Assembly (NCBI RefSeq): GCF_016907355.1
Contig: NZ_JAFBBW010000001.1
Location: forward strand, 2,170,001-2,234,000
DNA: 64,000 nt
Reading direction: 5' to 3'
Origin: Agromyces aurantiacus
Lineage (GTDB): Bacteria > Actinomycetota > Actinomycetes > Actinomycetales > Microbacteriaceae
In this document: positions 19,352 to 28,730 of the stretch, piece by piece
Numbering within the stretch: the stretch's first letter is position 1
How the letters are laid out: every line of letters starts with the position of its first letter
The notes under the pieces: model-generated
The model's input: the letters and a program-made list of their open reading frames with translations, nothing else
Told to the model about the DNA's origin: nothing
The model's database searches: none
Position numbers and translations under genes: made by a program

Positions 19352-19955
19352 GCGCGCGGCGAGGGTCGGCAGCACCGCGCTGCTCATCCTGGTCGGCGTC
19401 GCGATCACGGTCTACGGCCTCGACCAGCTGAGCAAGTACTTCGTCGTGACCACGCTCGCCGAGGGCGAGGTCGTCCCCGTCCTCGGCACCGTGCTGCAGT
19501 GGCAGTTCGTGCGCAACCCCGGCGCCGCCTTCTCGATCGCGAGCGGCATGACCTGGGTGTTCACGATCCTGGCCGCCGGGGTGATCACGTTCATCGTCTG
19601 GTTCGCGCGTCGCATCCGCTCGGTCGCGTGGGCGCTCGTCTTCGGGCTGCTCCTCGGCGGCGTGCTCGGCAACCTCACCGATCGGCTGTTCCGCGAGCCG
19701 GGCTTCGGCATCGGCCACGTCATCGACTTCATCTCGACCCCGTGGATGCTCCCGGCGATCTACAACGTCGCCGACATCTCGATCGTGTCGAGCATGGTGC
19801 TCTTCATGATCCTCACGATCCGCGGCGTCGGGCTCGACGGCTCGCGGCCCTCGCGCGACGGCGACGGCGGAGTTGCCGATGAGGCCGCCCCCGAGGGCGA
19901 GCCGGGCCGCGAGGCACGAGGCGGCGCACCGGCCGAGCTCGCACGCGAGTCCTGA
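19341..19955 (+). CDS. lspA: Lipoprotein signal peptidase LspA
   Basis: Membrane aspartyl peptidase (signal peptidase II) that cleaves prolipoproteins at the lipobox cysteine. It has 204 residues and four transmembrane segments. Catalytic aspartates are Asp114 (in GNLTDRLF) and Asp145 (in YNVADIS), with the family motif VRNPGAAFS near 58-66. An acidic, alanine-rich C-terminal tail of about 40 residues is extra. The start is TTG at 19341, overlapping the divIVA stop by 11 nt, with AGGG just upstream. Its substrates would include the OpuC-type binding lipoprotein encoded at 31732. Confidence 0.92.
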   Translation: MAAERAARVGSTALLILVGVAITVYGLDQLSKYFVVTTLAEGEVVPVLGTVLQWQFVRNPGAAFSIASGMTWVFTILAAGVITFIVWFARRIRSVAWALVFGLLLGGVLGNLTDRLFREPGFGIGHVIDFISTPWMLPAIYNVADISIVSSMVLFMILTIRGVGLDGSRPSRDGDGGVADEAAPEGEPGREARGGAPAELARES

Positions 19956-19956
19956 C

Positions 19957-20877
19957 GTGGAGCATCGAGCCCTGCCCGTCCCCGACGGGCTCGACGGGTC
20001 GCGCGTCGACGCCGGCCTGGCCAAGCTCCTCGGCTTCTCGCGCACCCACGCGGCCGAGGTCGCATCGGCGGGCGGCGTGCTGCTCGATGGCGCGGTCGTC
20101 GACAAGTCCGACCGGCTCCGGGCCGGCGCGTGGCTCGAGGTGAGCTGGTCGCCGCCGCGCACGCTCGAGGTCGAGGCGATCCCGGTACCCGACCTCGGCA
20201 TCGTGCACGACGACGACGAGATCGTCGTGGTCGACAAGCCCGCGGGCGTCGCCGCGCACCCGTCGCTCGGATGGGACGGCCCGACGGTCGTGGGCGCGCT
20301 GGCCGCGGCGGGGTACCGCATCTCGACGTCCGGTGCCCCCGAGCGCCAGGGCGTCGTGCACCGCCTCGACCAGGGCACGAGCGGCCTGATGGTCGTCGCG
20401 AAGTCGGAGCGCGCGTACACCGATCTCAAGCGCAAGTTCCACGACCGCGAGGTCGAGAAGATCTACCACACCGTCGTGCAGGGCCATCCCGACCCGCTCG
20501 CCGGCACGATCGACGCGCCCGTGGGCCGTCATCCGCGCTCCGAGTGGAAGTTCGCGGTGACCTCCGACGGCAAGCACGCCGTGACCCACTACGAGACGAT
20601 CGAGGCGTTCCCGTACGCGTCGCTGCTCGAGGTGCACCTCGAGACGGGCCGCACGCACCAGATCCGCGTGCACATGGCCGCCCAGCGTCATCCGTGCGCC
20701 GGCGACGCCATGTACGGTGCCGACCCCACGCTGAGCGCGCGGCTGGGGCTCGAGCGGCAGTGGTTGCACGCCAAGGAGCTGTCGTTCGTGCACCCGGGCA
20801 CGGGGGAGTGGACGACCTACGAGTCGGACTACCCGGCCGACCTGCAGCACGCGCTCGACGTCCTGCGCGGCGACTAG
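19957..20877 (+). CDS. RluD-type 23S rRNA pseudouridine synthase
   Basis: RluA/RluD family pseudouridine synthase, likely acting on 23S rRNA. It has 306 residues: an N-terminal S4 RNA-binding domain (about 12-60, [18 protein letters not shown]) and a catalytic domain with HRLDQGTSG (catalytic Asp138), [12 protein letters not shown] near 91-102 and [15 protein letters not shown] at 19957, immediately after the lspA stop. The lspA-rluD pairing is common. The exact target uridines cannot be assigned. A long inverted repeat follows 14 nt after the stop. Confidence 0.9.
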   Translation: MEHRALPVPDGLDGSRVDAGLAKLLGFSRTHAAEVASAGGVLLDGAVVDKSDRLRAGAWLEVSWSPPRTLEVEAIPVPDLGIVHDDDEIVVVDKPAGVAAHPSLGWDGPTVVGALAAAGYRISTSGAPERQGVVHRLDQGTSGLMVVAKSERAYTDLKRKFHDREVEKIYHTVVQGHPDPLAGTIDAPVGRHPRSEWKFAVTSDGKHAVTHYETIEAFPYASLLEVHLETGRTHQIRVHMAAQRHPCAGDAMYGADPTLSARLGLERQWLHAKELSFVHPGTGEWTTYESDYPADLQHALDVLRGD

Positions 20878-20891
20878 GTCGCCCGGGTTGT

Positions 20892-20990
20892 GGCAGCGGA
20901 TGATTCGCTTCGCGCCGCAGTCCCGAGGCCGCCTCCGGCGGCCTCCCGCCAGGCCCGATGCCTGCGCCGTGAAGCGAATCATCCGCTGCC
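20892..20990. repeat. 99-bp palindromic element with perfect 20-bp inverted termini
   Basis: Arms 20892-20911 and 20971-20990 are exact reverse complements over 20 bp. The 59-nt interior contains a second perfect 9-bp hairpin (20925-20933 with 20937-20945, TCC loop). There is no T-run and no obvious target-site duplication. It could be a small non-autonomous mobile or REP-like element, an elaborate terminator of the lspA-rluD transcript, or a structured leader of dnaE. Confidence 0.75.
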
Positions 20991-21036
20991 CCTGATCGTG
21001 CACCGCGAGTCACGATCGAGCGTGGGCGGGGGGACC

Positions 21037-21042
21037 TACACT
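21037..21042 (+). promoter_or_regulatory. -10 candidate for dnaE
   Basis: TACACT lies 37 nt before the chosen GTG, giving a leader of about 30 nt that contains GAGGAG. The -35 position is weak. Confidence 0.35.
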
Positions 21043-21079
21043 GTGAACACCCCCGAAGCACCATCCGATGAGGAGTTCC

Positions 21080-24000
21080 GTGGCCGCCGATTCCTTCGTC
21101 CACCTGCACGTGCATTCGGAGTACTCGATGCTCGACGGGGCGGCTCGGGTCGGCGAGCTGATGAAGGCCGCGGCGGCCGAGGGCATGCCTGCCGTCGCGA
21201 TGACCGACCACGGCAACGTGTTCGGCGCGTACGACTTCTGGAAGCAGGCGACCGACGCCGGGGTCAAGCCCATCATCGGCACCGAGGCGTACCTCACGCC
21301 CGGCACGCACCGCAGCGACAAGACGCGGGTGCGCTGGGGCAACGGCGGCGGCGACGATGTGTCCGGCTCGGGCGCGTACACGCACATGACGCTGCTCTCC
21401 GAGACGACCGAGGGCATGCACAACCTCTTCCGGCTCTCCAGCCGCGCGTCGATCGAGGGCTACTACTTCAAGCCGCGCATGGACCGCGAGCTGCTGCAGA
21501 CGTACTCGACGGGCCTCATCGCCACGACCGGCTGCCCGTCGGGCGAGGTGCAGACTCGCCTGCGACTCGGCCAGTACGACGAGGCGGTGCAGGCCGCCGC
21601 CGAGTTCCGCGACATCTTCGGCAAGGAGAACTTCTTCGCCGAGATCATGGACCACGGCCTCGGCATCGAGAAGCGCATCATGGACGACCTGCTGCGGCTC
21701 GCGAAGCAGCTCGACCTACCGCTCGTCGCGACGAACGACCTGCACTACACGCATGCCCACGACGCCAAGAGCCACGCGGCGCTGCTGTGCGTGCAGTCGG
21801 GTTCGACGCTCGACGACCCGAACCGCTTCAAGTTCGACGCCGACGAGTTCTACCTGAAGTCCGCCGCCGAGATGCGGCACCTCTTCCGCGACCATCCCGA
21901 GGCGTGCGACAACACCCTGCTCATCGCCGAGCGCTGCGACGTGCAGTTCAACACGAGCGCGAACTACATGCCGCGCTACCCCGTGCCCGAGGGCGAGAGC
22001 GAGCAGAGCTGGTTCGTGAAGGAGGTCGAGAAGGGCCTCCACGAGCGCTACCCGGCCGGGATCCCCGACGACGTGCGCAAGCAGGCCGACTACGAGGTCG
22101 AGGTCATCAGCCAGATGGGCTTCCCCGGCTACTTCCTCGTCGTCGCCGACTTCATCAACTGGTCCAAGCGCAACGGGATCCGCGTGGGTCCGGGCCGTGG
22201 TTCGGGCGCGGGCTCGATGGCGGCCTACGCGATGCGCATCACCGACCTCGACCCGCTGCAGCACGGGCTCATCTTCGAGCGGTTCCTGAACCCCGACCGC
22301 GTCTCGATGCCCGACTTCGACGTCGACTTCGACGAGCGTCGTCGCGGCGAGGTCATCAAGTACGTGACCGAGAAGTACGGCGACGAGCGCGTCGCGCAGA
22401 TCGTCACCTACGGCACGATCAAGGCCAAGCAGGCGCTGAAGGACTCGAGCCGCGTGCTCGGCTTCCCGTTCGGCATGGGCGAGAAGCTCACCAAGGCGAT
22501 GCCGCCGGCCGTCATGGGAAAGGACATCCCGCTCTCGGGCATCCTCGACAAGGATCACCCGCGCTACAAGGAGGCGGGCGACATCCGCGCCCTCATCGAG
22601 ACCGACGCCGAGGCGAAGACGGTCTTCGACACGGCGCTCGGGCTCGAGAACCTCAAGCGCCAGTGGGGCGTGCACGCCGCCGGCGTCATCATGTCGAGCG
22701 AGCCGCTCATCGACATCATCCCGATCATGAAGCGGGAGCAGGACGGCCAGATCGTCACGCAGTTCGACTACCCCGCGTGCGAGTCGCTCGGCCTGATCAA
22801 GATGGACTTCCTGGGCCTGCGGAACCTGACGATCATCGACGACGCGCTCGACAACATCGAGGCGAACCGCGGCTTCCGTCCGGTCCTCGAAGACCTGGCG
22901 CTCGACGACGTCGAGGCGTACCAGCTGCTCTCGCGCGGCGACACGCTGGGCGTGTTCCAACTCGACGGCGGGCCGATGCGGTCGCTGCTCCGGCAGATGA
23001 AGCCCGACAACTTCGAGGACATCTCGGCCGTCATCGCGCTCTACCGCCCGGGCCCCATGGGGGCGAACTCCCACATCAACTACGCGCTGCGCAAGAACGG
23101 CCTGCAGCCCATCACGCCGATCCATCCCGAGCTCGAGGAGCCGCTGAAGGACATCCTCGACACGAGCTACGGCCTGATCATCTACCAGGAGCAGGTCATG
23201 GCGATCGCGCAGCGCGTCGCCGGGTTCAGCCTCGGCCAGGCCGACATCCTGCGCCGCGCGATGGGCAAGAAGAAGAAGTCCGAGCTCGACAAGCAGTACG
23301 AGGGCTTCTCGGGCGGCATGAAGGCCAACGGCTTCTCGGATGCCGCGATCAAGACCCTCTGGGACATCCTGCTGCCCTTCTCCGACTACGCGTTCAACAA
23401 AGCGCACTCGGCCGCGTACGGCGTGCTCAGCTACTGGACCGCGTACCTCAAGGCGCACTACCCGGCCGAGTACATGGCGGCGCTGCTCACGAGCGTCGGC
23501 GACGCGCGCGACAAGCTCGCGCTCTACCTCAACGAGTGCCGGCGCATGGGCATCAAGGTGCTCCCGCCCGACGTGAACGAGTCGATCGGCTTCTTCGCGG
23601 CCGTCGGCGACGACATCCGGTTCGGACTCGGCGCGGTGCGCAACGTGGGCTTCAACGTGGTCGACGCGATCCGCGCCGCCCGCGACGCGAAGGGACGCTT
23701 CGAGTCGTTCCACGACTTCCTGAAGAAGGTGCCCACGCAGGTCGCGAACAAGCGCACCGTCGAGTCGCTCGTGAAGGCGGGTGCCTTCGACTCGCTCGGC
23801 CACACGCGCCGCGCGCTCGTCGAAATCCACGAGGGCGCGGTGGAAGCCGCGGTCAAGGAGAAGCGCGCCGAGGAGAACGGCGACATCGGCTTCGACTTCG
23901 ACAGCCTCTTCGAGGACCACGAGAAGGAGTCGGCGCCCTCGCCCGTGCCCGATCGGCCCGAGTGGGCCAAGCGCGACAAGCTCGCGTTCGAGCGCGAGAT

Positions 24001-24598
24001 GCTCGGCCTGTACGTCTCCGACCACCCGCTCGCGGGGCTCGAGGCGACGCTCGCGAAGCACGCCTCGACGACGATCACCGACCTGATGTCGTCGGATGCC
24101 ACCCAGGACGGCGACGTCGCCACGATCGCCGGCCTGGTCACGAGCGTGCAGCATCGCGTCGCGCGCCAGAGCGGCAACCAGTACGGCATGATCCAGGTCG
24201 AGGACTTCTCGGGCGAGATCACCGTGATGTTCATGGGCAAGGCGTACCAGGAGTTCGCGCCGGCGCTGAAGAGCGACTCGATCGTGGTCGTTCGTGGCCG
24301 TGTCAGCATGCGCGACGACGGCATGAACCTGCACGCCTACAGCGTGTTCGAACCCGAGGTCGGCCAGGGCGACGAGAACGGCCCCGTGGTCATCTCGCTG
24401 CCCGACGTGCGTGCGACGACCGACACGATCACCGCGCTCGGCGATGTGCTGATCCGCCACCGCGGCGACACCGAGGTGCGCCTGAAGCTCACCAAGGGCC
24501 GTACCGCGCGCGTGTTCGAGCTGCCGTACCCCGTCGCGGTCACCGCCGACTTCTACGGCGAGCTCAAGAGCCTGCTGGGCCCGAATTGCCTGACGTGA
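21080..24598 (+). CDS. dnaE: DNA polymerase III alpha subunit DnaE
   Basis: Replicative DNA polymerase catalytic subunit. It has 1172 residues, the normal DnaE1 length. An N-terminal PHP domain opens with FVHLHVHSEYSMLDGA and contains MTDHGN. Catalytic aspartates of the C-family palm lie in MPDFDVDFDERRR at about 410-422. A helix-hairpin-helix region and a C-terminal OB fold (IAGLVTSVQHRVARQSGNQYG near 1015) follow. The GTG at 21080, preceded by AGGAG, gives the typical MAADSFVHLHVH start; an ATG at 21068 has no ribosome-binding site. Confidence 0.95.
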   Translation: MAADSFVHLHVHSEYSMLDGAARVGELMKAAAAEGMPAVAMTDHGNVFGAYDFWKQATDAGVKPIIGTEAYLTPGTHRSDKTRVRWGNGGGDDVSGSGAYTHMTLLSETTEGMHNLFRLSSRASIEGYYFKPRMDRELLQTYSTGLIATTGCPSGEVQTRLRLGQYDEAVQAAAEFRDIFGKENFFAEIMDHGLGIEKRIMDDLLRLAKQLDLPLVATNDLHYTHAHDAKSHAALLCVQSGSTLDDPNRFKFDADEFYLKSAAEMRHLFRDHPEACDNTLLIAERCDVQFNTSANYMPRYPVPEGESEQSWFVKEVEKGLHERYPAGIPDDVRKQADYEVEVISQMGFPGYFLVVADFINWSKRNGIRVGPGRGSGAGSMAAYAMRITDLDPLQHGLIFERFLNPDRVSMPDFDVDFDERRRGEVIKYVTEKYGDERVAQIVTYGTIKAKQALKDSSRVLGFPFGMGEKLTKAMPPAVMGKDIPLSGILDKDHPRYKEAGDIRALIETDAEAKTVFDTALGLENLKRQWGVHAAGVIMSSEPLIDIIPIMKREQDGQIVTQFDYPACESLGLIKMDFLGLRNLTIIDDALDNIEANRGFRPVLEDLALDDVEAYQLLSRGDTLGVFQLDGGPMRSLLRQMKPDNFEDISAVIALYRPGPMGANSHINYALRKNGLQPITPIHPELEEPLKDILDTSYGLIIYQEQVMAIAQRVAGFSLGQADILRRAMGKKKKSELDKQYEGFSGGMKANGFSDAAIKTLWDILLPFSDYAFNKAHSAAYGVLSYWTAYLKAHYPAEYMAALLTSVGDARDKLALYLNECRRMGIKVLPPDVNESIGFFAAVGDDIRFGLGAVRNVGFNVVDAIRAARDAKGRFESFHDFLKKVPTQVANKRTVESLVKAGAFDSLGHTRRALVEIHEGAVEAAVKEKRAEENGDIGFDFDSLFEDHEKESAPSPVPDRPEWAKRDKLAFEREMLGLYVSDHPLAGLEATLAKHASTTITDLMSSDATQDGDVATIAGLVTSVQHRVARQSGNQYGMIQVEDFSGEITVMFMGKAYQEFAPALKSDSIVVVRGRVSMRDDGMNLHAYSVFEPEVGQGDENGPVVISLPDVRATTDTITALGDVLIRHRGDTEVRLKLTKGRTARVFELPYPVAVTADFYGELKSLLGPNCLT

Positions 24599-24630
24599 CG
24601 CGCACGCAGGGCGCACTCGGCTCGGCTCGC

Positions 24631-24636
24631 TAGGCT
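24631..24636 (+). promoter_or_regulatory. -10 box for hisD, leaderless type
   Basis: TAGGCT ends 9 nt before the hisD ATG and no ribosome-binding site is visible, so transcription probably begins within a few bases of the start codon. Confidence 0.5.
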
Positions 24637-24645
24637 GGGCGGGCC

Positions 24646-25953
24646 ATGCTTCGCACGATCGATCTCCGCGGTACCCGTCCGACCCCGAGCGAGCTGCTCG
24701 CGCTCGTCCCACGTGCGGCGACCGATGTCGCGGCCGCCCTCGAACCGGCGCGCGCCCTCATCGACGACGTGCGCAGCCGGGGCGAGGCGGCGCTGCTCGA
24801 CCAGGCCGAGCGTTTCGACCGTGTGCGCCCCGCCGCGATCCGCGTCGGCGCCGACGAGCTCGCCGCGGCGCGCGACGAGCTCCGGCCCGACGTGCGACGC
24901 GCGATCGAGTCGACGATCGAGCGCGTCCGCGCCGCGAGCGCCGCGCAGGTGCCGGCGCCCGAGCGCACCGTGCTCGCCACGGGCGCGGTCGTCGAGCAGC
25001 GCTGGCAGCCGGTCGAACGCGTCGGGCTGTACGTGCCCGGCGGCAAGGCCGTGTACCCGTCGAGCGTCGTGATGAACGTCGTGCCGGCGCAGGTCGCCGG
25101 CGTGCGCTCGATCGCGCTCGCCTCGCCCGCGCAGGCGGCGTTCGGCGGCCGCATCCACCCGACGATCGCGGGGATCGCGGCGCTCCTCGGCATCGACGAG
25201 GTGTACGCCATGGGCGGCGCCGGCGCGATCGGCGCGTTCGCCTACGGCGTCCCCGACCTCGGACTGGAGCCCGTGCAGCGCGTGACGGGGCCGGGCAACG
25301 TGTTCGTCGCGGCGGCCAAGCGGCTCGTGCAGGGGGTCACCGGCATCGACGCCGAGGCGGGCCCGACCGACATCCTCGTGATCGCCGACGATGCGGCCGA
25401 CGCCGACTTCGTGGCATCCGACCTCGTGAGCCAGGCCGAGCACGACGAGCTCGCCGCCGCCGTGCTCGTCACCGACTCGGCCGACTTCGCCGAGCGCGTG
25501 CTCGAGCGGGTCGCGGTCCGCGCGAGCGAGACACGGCACGGCGCCCGGGTGCGGACCGCGCTCGAGGGGCGGCAGTCGGCCGTCGTGCTCGTCGACGACC
25601 TCGGGCAGGCGGCCGAGTTCGCCGACGCGTTCGGCGCCGAGCACCTCGAGATCCAGGTGCGCGATCCCGACGCCACGCTCGCGCGCATCCGCAACGCGGG
25701 TGCGATCTTCATCGGCCCCTACTCGCCCGTGAGCCTCGGCGATTACGCGGCGGGCTCGAACCACGTGCTGCCCACCGGCGGCCAGGCGCGCCACGCGGCC
25801 GGCCTCTCGGCGGCGACGTTCCTGCGCCCCCAGCAGGTCGTGCGCTACGACGACGCCGCACTGCGCGAGGTCGCGCATGTGATCGCGACGCTCTCCGCCG
25901 AGGAGGACCTGCCCGCCCACGGCGAGGCGGTCGTCGCGCGCTTCGGCGAGTGA
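24646..25953 (+). CDS. hisD: Histidinol dehydrogenase HisD
   Basis: Zn- and NAD-dependent enzyme for the last two steps of histidine synthesis (L-histidinol to L-histidine). It has 435 residues, full length. Family signatures include VGLYVPGGKAVYPSSV (about 126-141), the AGPTDILVIAD stretch, DLVSQAEHDE with the Zn-binding Gln/His pair near 260, and FGAEHLEIQV with the catalytic Glu-His near 331. No other his gene follows it here, so it is separated from the rest of the pathway or heads a split operon. ATG with a TAGGCT box directly upstream. Confidence 0.96.
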   Translation: MLRTIDLRGTRPTPSELLALVPRAATDVAAALEPARALIDDVRSRGEAALLDQAERFDRVRPAAIRVGADELAAARDELRPDVRRAIESTIERVRAASAAQVPAPERTVLATGAVVEQRWQPVERVGLYVPGGKAVYPSSVVMNVVPAQVAGVRSIALASPAQAAFGGRIHPTIAGIAALLGIDEVYAMGGAGAIGAFAYGVPDLGLEPVQRVTGPGNVFVAAAKRLVQGVTGIDAEAGPTDILVIADDAADADFVASDLVSQAEHDELAAAVLVTDSADFAERVLERVAVRASETRHGARVRTALEGRQSAVVLVDDLGQAAEFADAFGAEHLEIQVRDPDATLARIRNAGAIFIGPYSPVSLGDYAAGSNHVLPTGGQARHAAGLSAATFLRPQQVVRYDDAALREVAHVIATLSAEEDLPAHGEAVVARFGE

Positions 25954-25968
25954 GCCCCACCGCGCCGC

Positions 25969-25974
25969 TACGCT
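25969..25974 (+). promoter_or_regulatory. -10 box for nrdR, leaderless type
   Basis: TACGCT ends 9 nt before the nrdR ATG, with the same spacing as at hisD and no ribosome-binding site. Confidence 0.5.
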
Positions 25975-25983
25975 GAGAGCACC

Positions 25984-26457
25984 ATGTACTGCCCCTTCTG
26001 CCGACACCCCGACTCGCGCGTCATCGACTCCCGCACGAGCGACGACGGACTCTCCATCCGCCGCCGCCGGCAGTGCCCCGAGTGCGGTCGGCGGTTCTCG
26101 ACGACCGAGACCGCGAGCCTCGCGGTGATCAAGCGGTCGGGGGTCATCGAGCCGTTCAGTCGCGAGAAGGTCGTGCTCGGCGTCAAGAAGGCCTGCCAGG
26201 GCCGCCCGGTCACCGACTCCGACCTCGCGGTCCTCGCGCAGAAGGTCGAGGAGACGATCCGCTCGACCGGCGCGTCGCAGATCGAGGCGAACGACATCGG
26301 CCTGGCGATCCTGCCGCCGCTGCGCGAGCTCGACGAGGTCGCCTACCTGCGGTTCGCGAGCGTCTACCAGGCGTTCGAGTCGCTCGACGACTTCGAGGCC
26401 GCGATCGAGGCGCTCCGCGAGGAGCACGGGCGACTTCCGGCGCGACCGGTCGAGTAG
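25984..26457 (+). CDS. nrdR: NrdR, ribonucleotide reductase repressor
   Basis: Nucleotide-sensing repressor of ribonucleotide reductase genes. It has 157 residues: an N-terminal zinc ribbon with C3-x2-C6 and C31-x2-C34 (DNA-binding), then an ATP-cone domain (about 49-139, [16 protein letters not shown]). I saw no nrd gene and no NrdR box pair in this window, so its targets lie elsewhere. Its TAG stop forms the start of the TAGCCT box in front of pyrD. Confidence 0.95.
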   Translation: MYCPFCRHPDSRVIDSRTSDDGLSIRRRRQCPECGRRFSTTETASLAVIKRSGVIEPFSREKVVLGVKKACQGRPVTDSDLAVLAQKVEETIRSTGASQIEANDIGLAILPPLRELDEVAYLRFASVYQAFESLDDFEAAIEALREEHGRLPARPVE

Positions 26458-26460
26458 CCT
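26455..26460 (+). promoter_or_regulatory. -10 box for pyrD overlapping the nrdR stop codon
   Basis: TAGCCT shares TAG with the nrdR stop and ends 10 nt before the pyrD ATG; no ribosome-binding site is visible. Confidence 0.45.
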
Positions 26461-26470
26461 GATCGACGGC

Positions 26471-27526
26471 ATGTATCGACTCCTCTTCTCCCTGTTCTTC
26501 GCCCGCATGGACCCGGAGCAGGCCCACCAACTCGCCTTCCGCGTGATTCGGGGCCTGCCCGTGCTGGGCTTCGGCCGGCTCGTCGAGCGATGGACGGGGC
26601 CCTCGCCCGACCTCGCGGTCGAGGCGCTCGGCCTGCGGTTCCCGTCGCCGTTCGGCGTCGCCGCCGGCTTCGACAAGGACGCCCTCGCCGTCCGCGGCCT
26701 CGGCAACCTGGGCTTCGGCCACGTCGAGGTCGGCACGATCACGGCGCTGCCGCAGCCGGGCAACGACCGGCCGCGCCTGTTCCGCCTCGTCGCGGACCGC
26801 GCCCTCATCAACCGCATGGGCTTCAACAACGGCGGGGCGGATGCCGCGGCCGGCCGCCTGTCGCGCCTGGCGCGCCGCAGGCATCGTCCGGTCCTCGGCG
26901 TGAACATCGGCAAGAGCCGCGTGACGCCGGTCGAGCAGGCCGTCGACGACTACGTGCGCAGCGCGAAGGTGCTCGCGCCCTACGCCGACTACCTCGTCGT
27001 CAACGTCAGCTCGCCGAACACGCCCGGCCTGCGGGGACTGCAGGAGCTCGACGCGCTCGCGCCGCTGCTCGAGGCCGTCCGGGCCGCGGCGGGCCGTACG
27101 CCGCTGCTGGTGAAGATCGCGCCCGACCTCGACGACGCCGAGGTCGTGCGCATCTGCGAGCTCGTCGGGCGGCTCGGGCTCGACGGGATCATCGCGACGA
27201 ACACGACGATCTCCCGCGAGGGCCTCGTGACGCCCGCCGCCGAGGTCGAGGCGATCGGCGCCGGCGGCCTCTCGGGCGCCCCGCTGGCGGCCCGATCGCT
27301 CGCGGTGCTCCGGATCATCCGCGAGCACGTCCCGGCCTCGCTGTGCGTGATCTCGGTCGGCGGCGTCGAGACCGCGGACGACGTGCGGGAGCGGCTCGAC
27401 GCGGGCGCCACGCTCGTGCAGGGCTACACGGCGTTCATCTACCGCGGTCCGCTGTGGGCGCGGCAGGTCAATCGCGGGCTCGAGCGGCTGCGGCGCGAGC
27501 GCGCGGTCGGGGCGTCCGCAGCCTGA
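26471..27526 (+). CDS. pyrD: Dihydroorotate dehydrogenase (quinone), class 2
   Basis: FMN flavoenzyme of pyrimidine synthesis that passes electrons from dihydroorotate to the quinone pool at the membrane. It has 351 residues. The N-terminal helical extension (MYRLLFSLFFARMDPEQAHQ) marks the membrane-associated class 2. FMN and substrate motifs are AAGFDKD (64-70), RMGFNN (115-120), NVSSPNTPGLRGL (178-190, containing the catalytic serine) and ISVGGVETADD near the C-terminus. It is convergent with the App1-like gene; a GC-rich dyad region (about 27533-27563) separates the two. Confidence 0.95.
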   Translation: MYRLLFSLFFARMDPEQAHQLAFRVIRGLPVLGFGRLVERWTGPSPDLAVEALGLRFPSPFGVAAGFDKDALAVRGLGNLGFGHVEVGTITALPQPGNDRPRLFRLVADRALINRMGFNNGGADAAAGRLSRLARRRHRPVLGVNIGKSRVTPVEQAVDDYVRSAKVLAPYADYLVVNVSSPNTPGLRGLQELDALAPLLEAVRAAAGRTPLLVKIAPDLDDAEVVRICELVGRLGLDGIIATNTTISREGLVTPAAEVEAIGAGGLSGAPLAARSLAVLRIIREHVPASLCVISVGGVETADDVRERLDAGATLVQGYTAFIYRGPLWARQVNRGLERLRRERAVGASAA

Positions 27527-27532
27527 CCCGGT

Positions 27533-27563
27533 GCGCCGGCCGCGGCCGGGCCCGATCCGGGCG
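27533..27563. terminator. Possible bidirectional terminator between pyrD and the App1-like gene
   Basis: Nested GC-only dyads (CCGGCC/GGCCGG, and outer GCGCC/GGCGC) lie in the 42-nt gap between convergent genes. There is no T-run, so this is a weak call. Confidence 0.3.
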
Positions 27564-27568
27564 CAGGG

Positions 27569-28627
27569 TCAGAGCATCCCGATGTCGGTGAGCCGGTCGG
27601 CCAAGGTCGCGCCGTCGCTCGCCGACACCCACGGCACGTCGCGGGCGTGCTCCTCGGTCTTGGCGCGGCCGCCCGCGAGGACCGCCTCGCCGACCGAGAG
27701 CTCGCGGATCGCGACCGCCGCGACCTGACCGGGGTGCGCCTCGGCGAACTGGGCGTACAGCTCCTCGTCATGCTGGCCGTCGTCGCCGATGAGCAGCCAC
27801 CGCATGTGCGGGAACTCCTCGGCGAGGCGGTTCAGGTTCTCGGTCTTGTGGGCGCGGCCGCTGCGGAACCAGCGGTCGTGCGTCGGACCCCAGTCGGTGA
27901 GCAGGATCGGGCCGACGGGGTAGAGGTTGCGCGAGAGGAAGCGCGTGAGCGTGGGGGCGACGTTCCAGGCGCCGGTCGAGAGGTAGATCACGGGCGAGCC
28001 CGGGTGGGCCCGAACGAGGCGCTCGTACAGCACGGCCATGCCCGGCGTGGGGCTGCGCGCGTGCTCGTCGAGCACGAACGTGTTCCAGAAGGCGACGAAC
28101 GGGCGGGGGAGCGCCGTGACCATCACCGTGTCGTCGATGTCGGAGACGATGCCGAAGTCGACGTCGGGGCCGACGACCCAGATGGGGGCCTCGACCTCGT
28201 CGGAGCCCTGCGCGCGCAGCACGGCGCGGTTCCATCCGGGCTGCAGGCGCACCGGCACCTTGGTGTCGACCACGCCGCCGCGGTCGGCGCGCACCTCGAT
28301 CCGCTGGCCGCCGACCTCGATGACCACGGGAACGTCACCGACCGGCACGCTCGTGAAGCTTCGCCATCCGCGGATGCCCTGCTCGCGGCGGCGCCGACGT
28401 CGCTTCGACGTCTCGTCGACCCGCACGGGCTTCGAGAGCAGCACGCGGCAGAACACGCGCACCCATTCCGTGGAGCCGTAGCCCGTGTACGGCACCACCG
28501 TGGGCACGTGCCCGCGCCGGCGCGCCCAGCGCTCGCGCACGTCGTGGATCCAGTCCTCGACGCGCGCGGCACCGTGCCGGACCGGGCGTTGCCGGGCACC
28601 GGCCGGGACGGGGGATCTCACCGGCAT
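27569..28627 (-). CDS. App1-family (DUF2183) phosphatase-like protein
   Basis: 352-residue protein resembling the App1 phosphatidate phosphatase family. The HAD-type DxDxT nucleophile motif reads SDIDDT (Asp163, Asp165, Thr167). Further matches are TPGMAVLYERL, IYLSTGAWNV, LLTDWGPTHDRWFRSG and KTENLNRLAEEFP with LLIGDDGQHDEELY, the expected order for this fold. No signal peptide is visible, so it is cytoplasmic or peripheral. Substrate is unknown in bacteria; a lipid phosphate is the natural guess. The ATG has GAGGGG almost touching it, so the GTG two codons later is an alternative start. It is divergent from the TetR gene. Confidence 0.82.
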   Translation of the reverse strand: MPVRSPVPAGARQRPVRHGAARVEDWIHDVRERWARRRGHVPTVVPYTGYGSTEWVRVFCRVLLSKPVRVDETSKRRRRRREQGIRGWRSFTSVPVGDVPVVIEVGGQRIEVRADRGGVVDTKVPVRLQPGWNRAVLRAQGSDEVEAPIWVVGPDVDFGIVSDIDDTVMVTALPRPFVAFWNTFVLDEHARSPTPGMAVLYERLVRAHPGSPVIYLSTGAWNVAPTLTRFLSRNLYPVGPILLTDWGPTHDRWFRSGRAHKTENLNRLAEEFPHMRWLLIGDDGQHDEELYAQFAEAHPGQVAAVAIRELSVGEAVLAGGRAKTEEHARDVPWVSASDGATLADRLTDIGML

Positions 28628-28678
28628 CCCCTCAGTCTGTCATGGGCCCCCGGGGCGGGCGAAACCCCGTCGACGTGG

Positions 28679-28707
28679 TCGGACGGCCGCGCGAGCACCG
28701 ATAGAGT
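28679..28707 (+). promoter_or_regulatory. Promoter of the TetR-family gene
   Basis: TCGGAC (28679-28684), 17-bp spacer, TAGAGT (28702-28707); predicted start near 28714 and a leader carrying GAGGAGGT. Confidence 0.45.
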
Positions 28708-28730
28708 GGTCCGGCAAGTGAGGAGGTCTC

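Noticed and set aside
21716..24712. Long minus-strand open frame opposite dnaE
   Set aside because: Shadow of dnaE; composition is a mirror of its codons and there is no recognisable motif.
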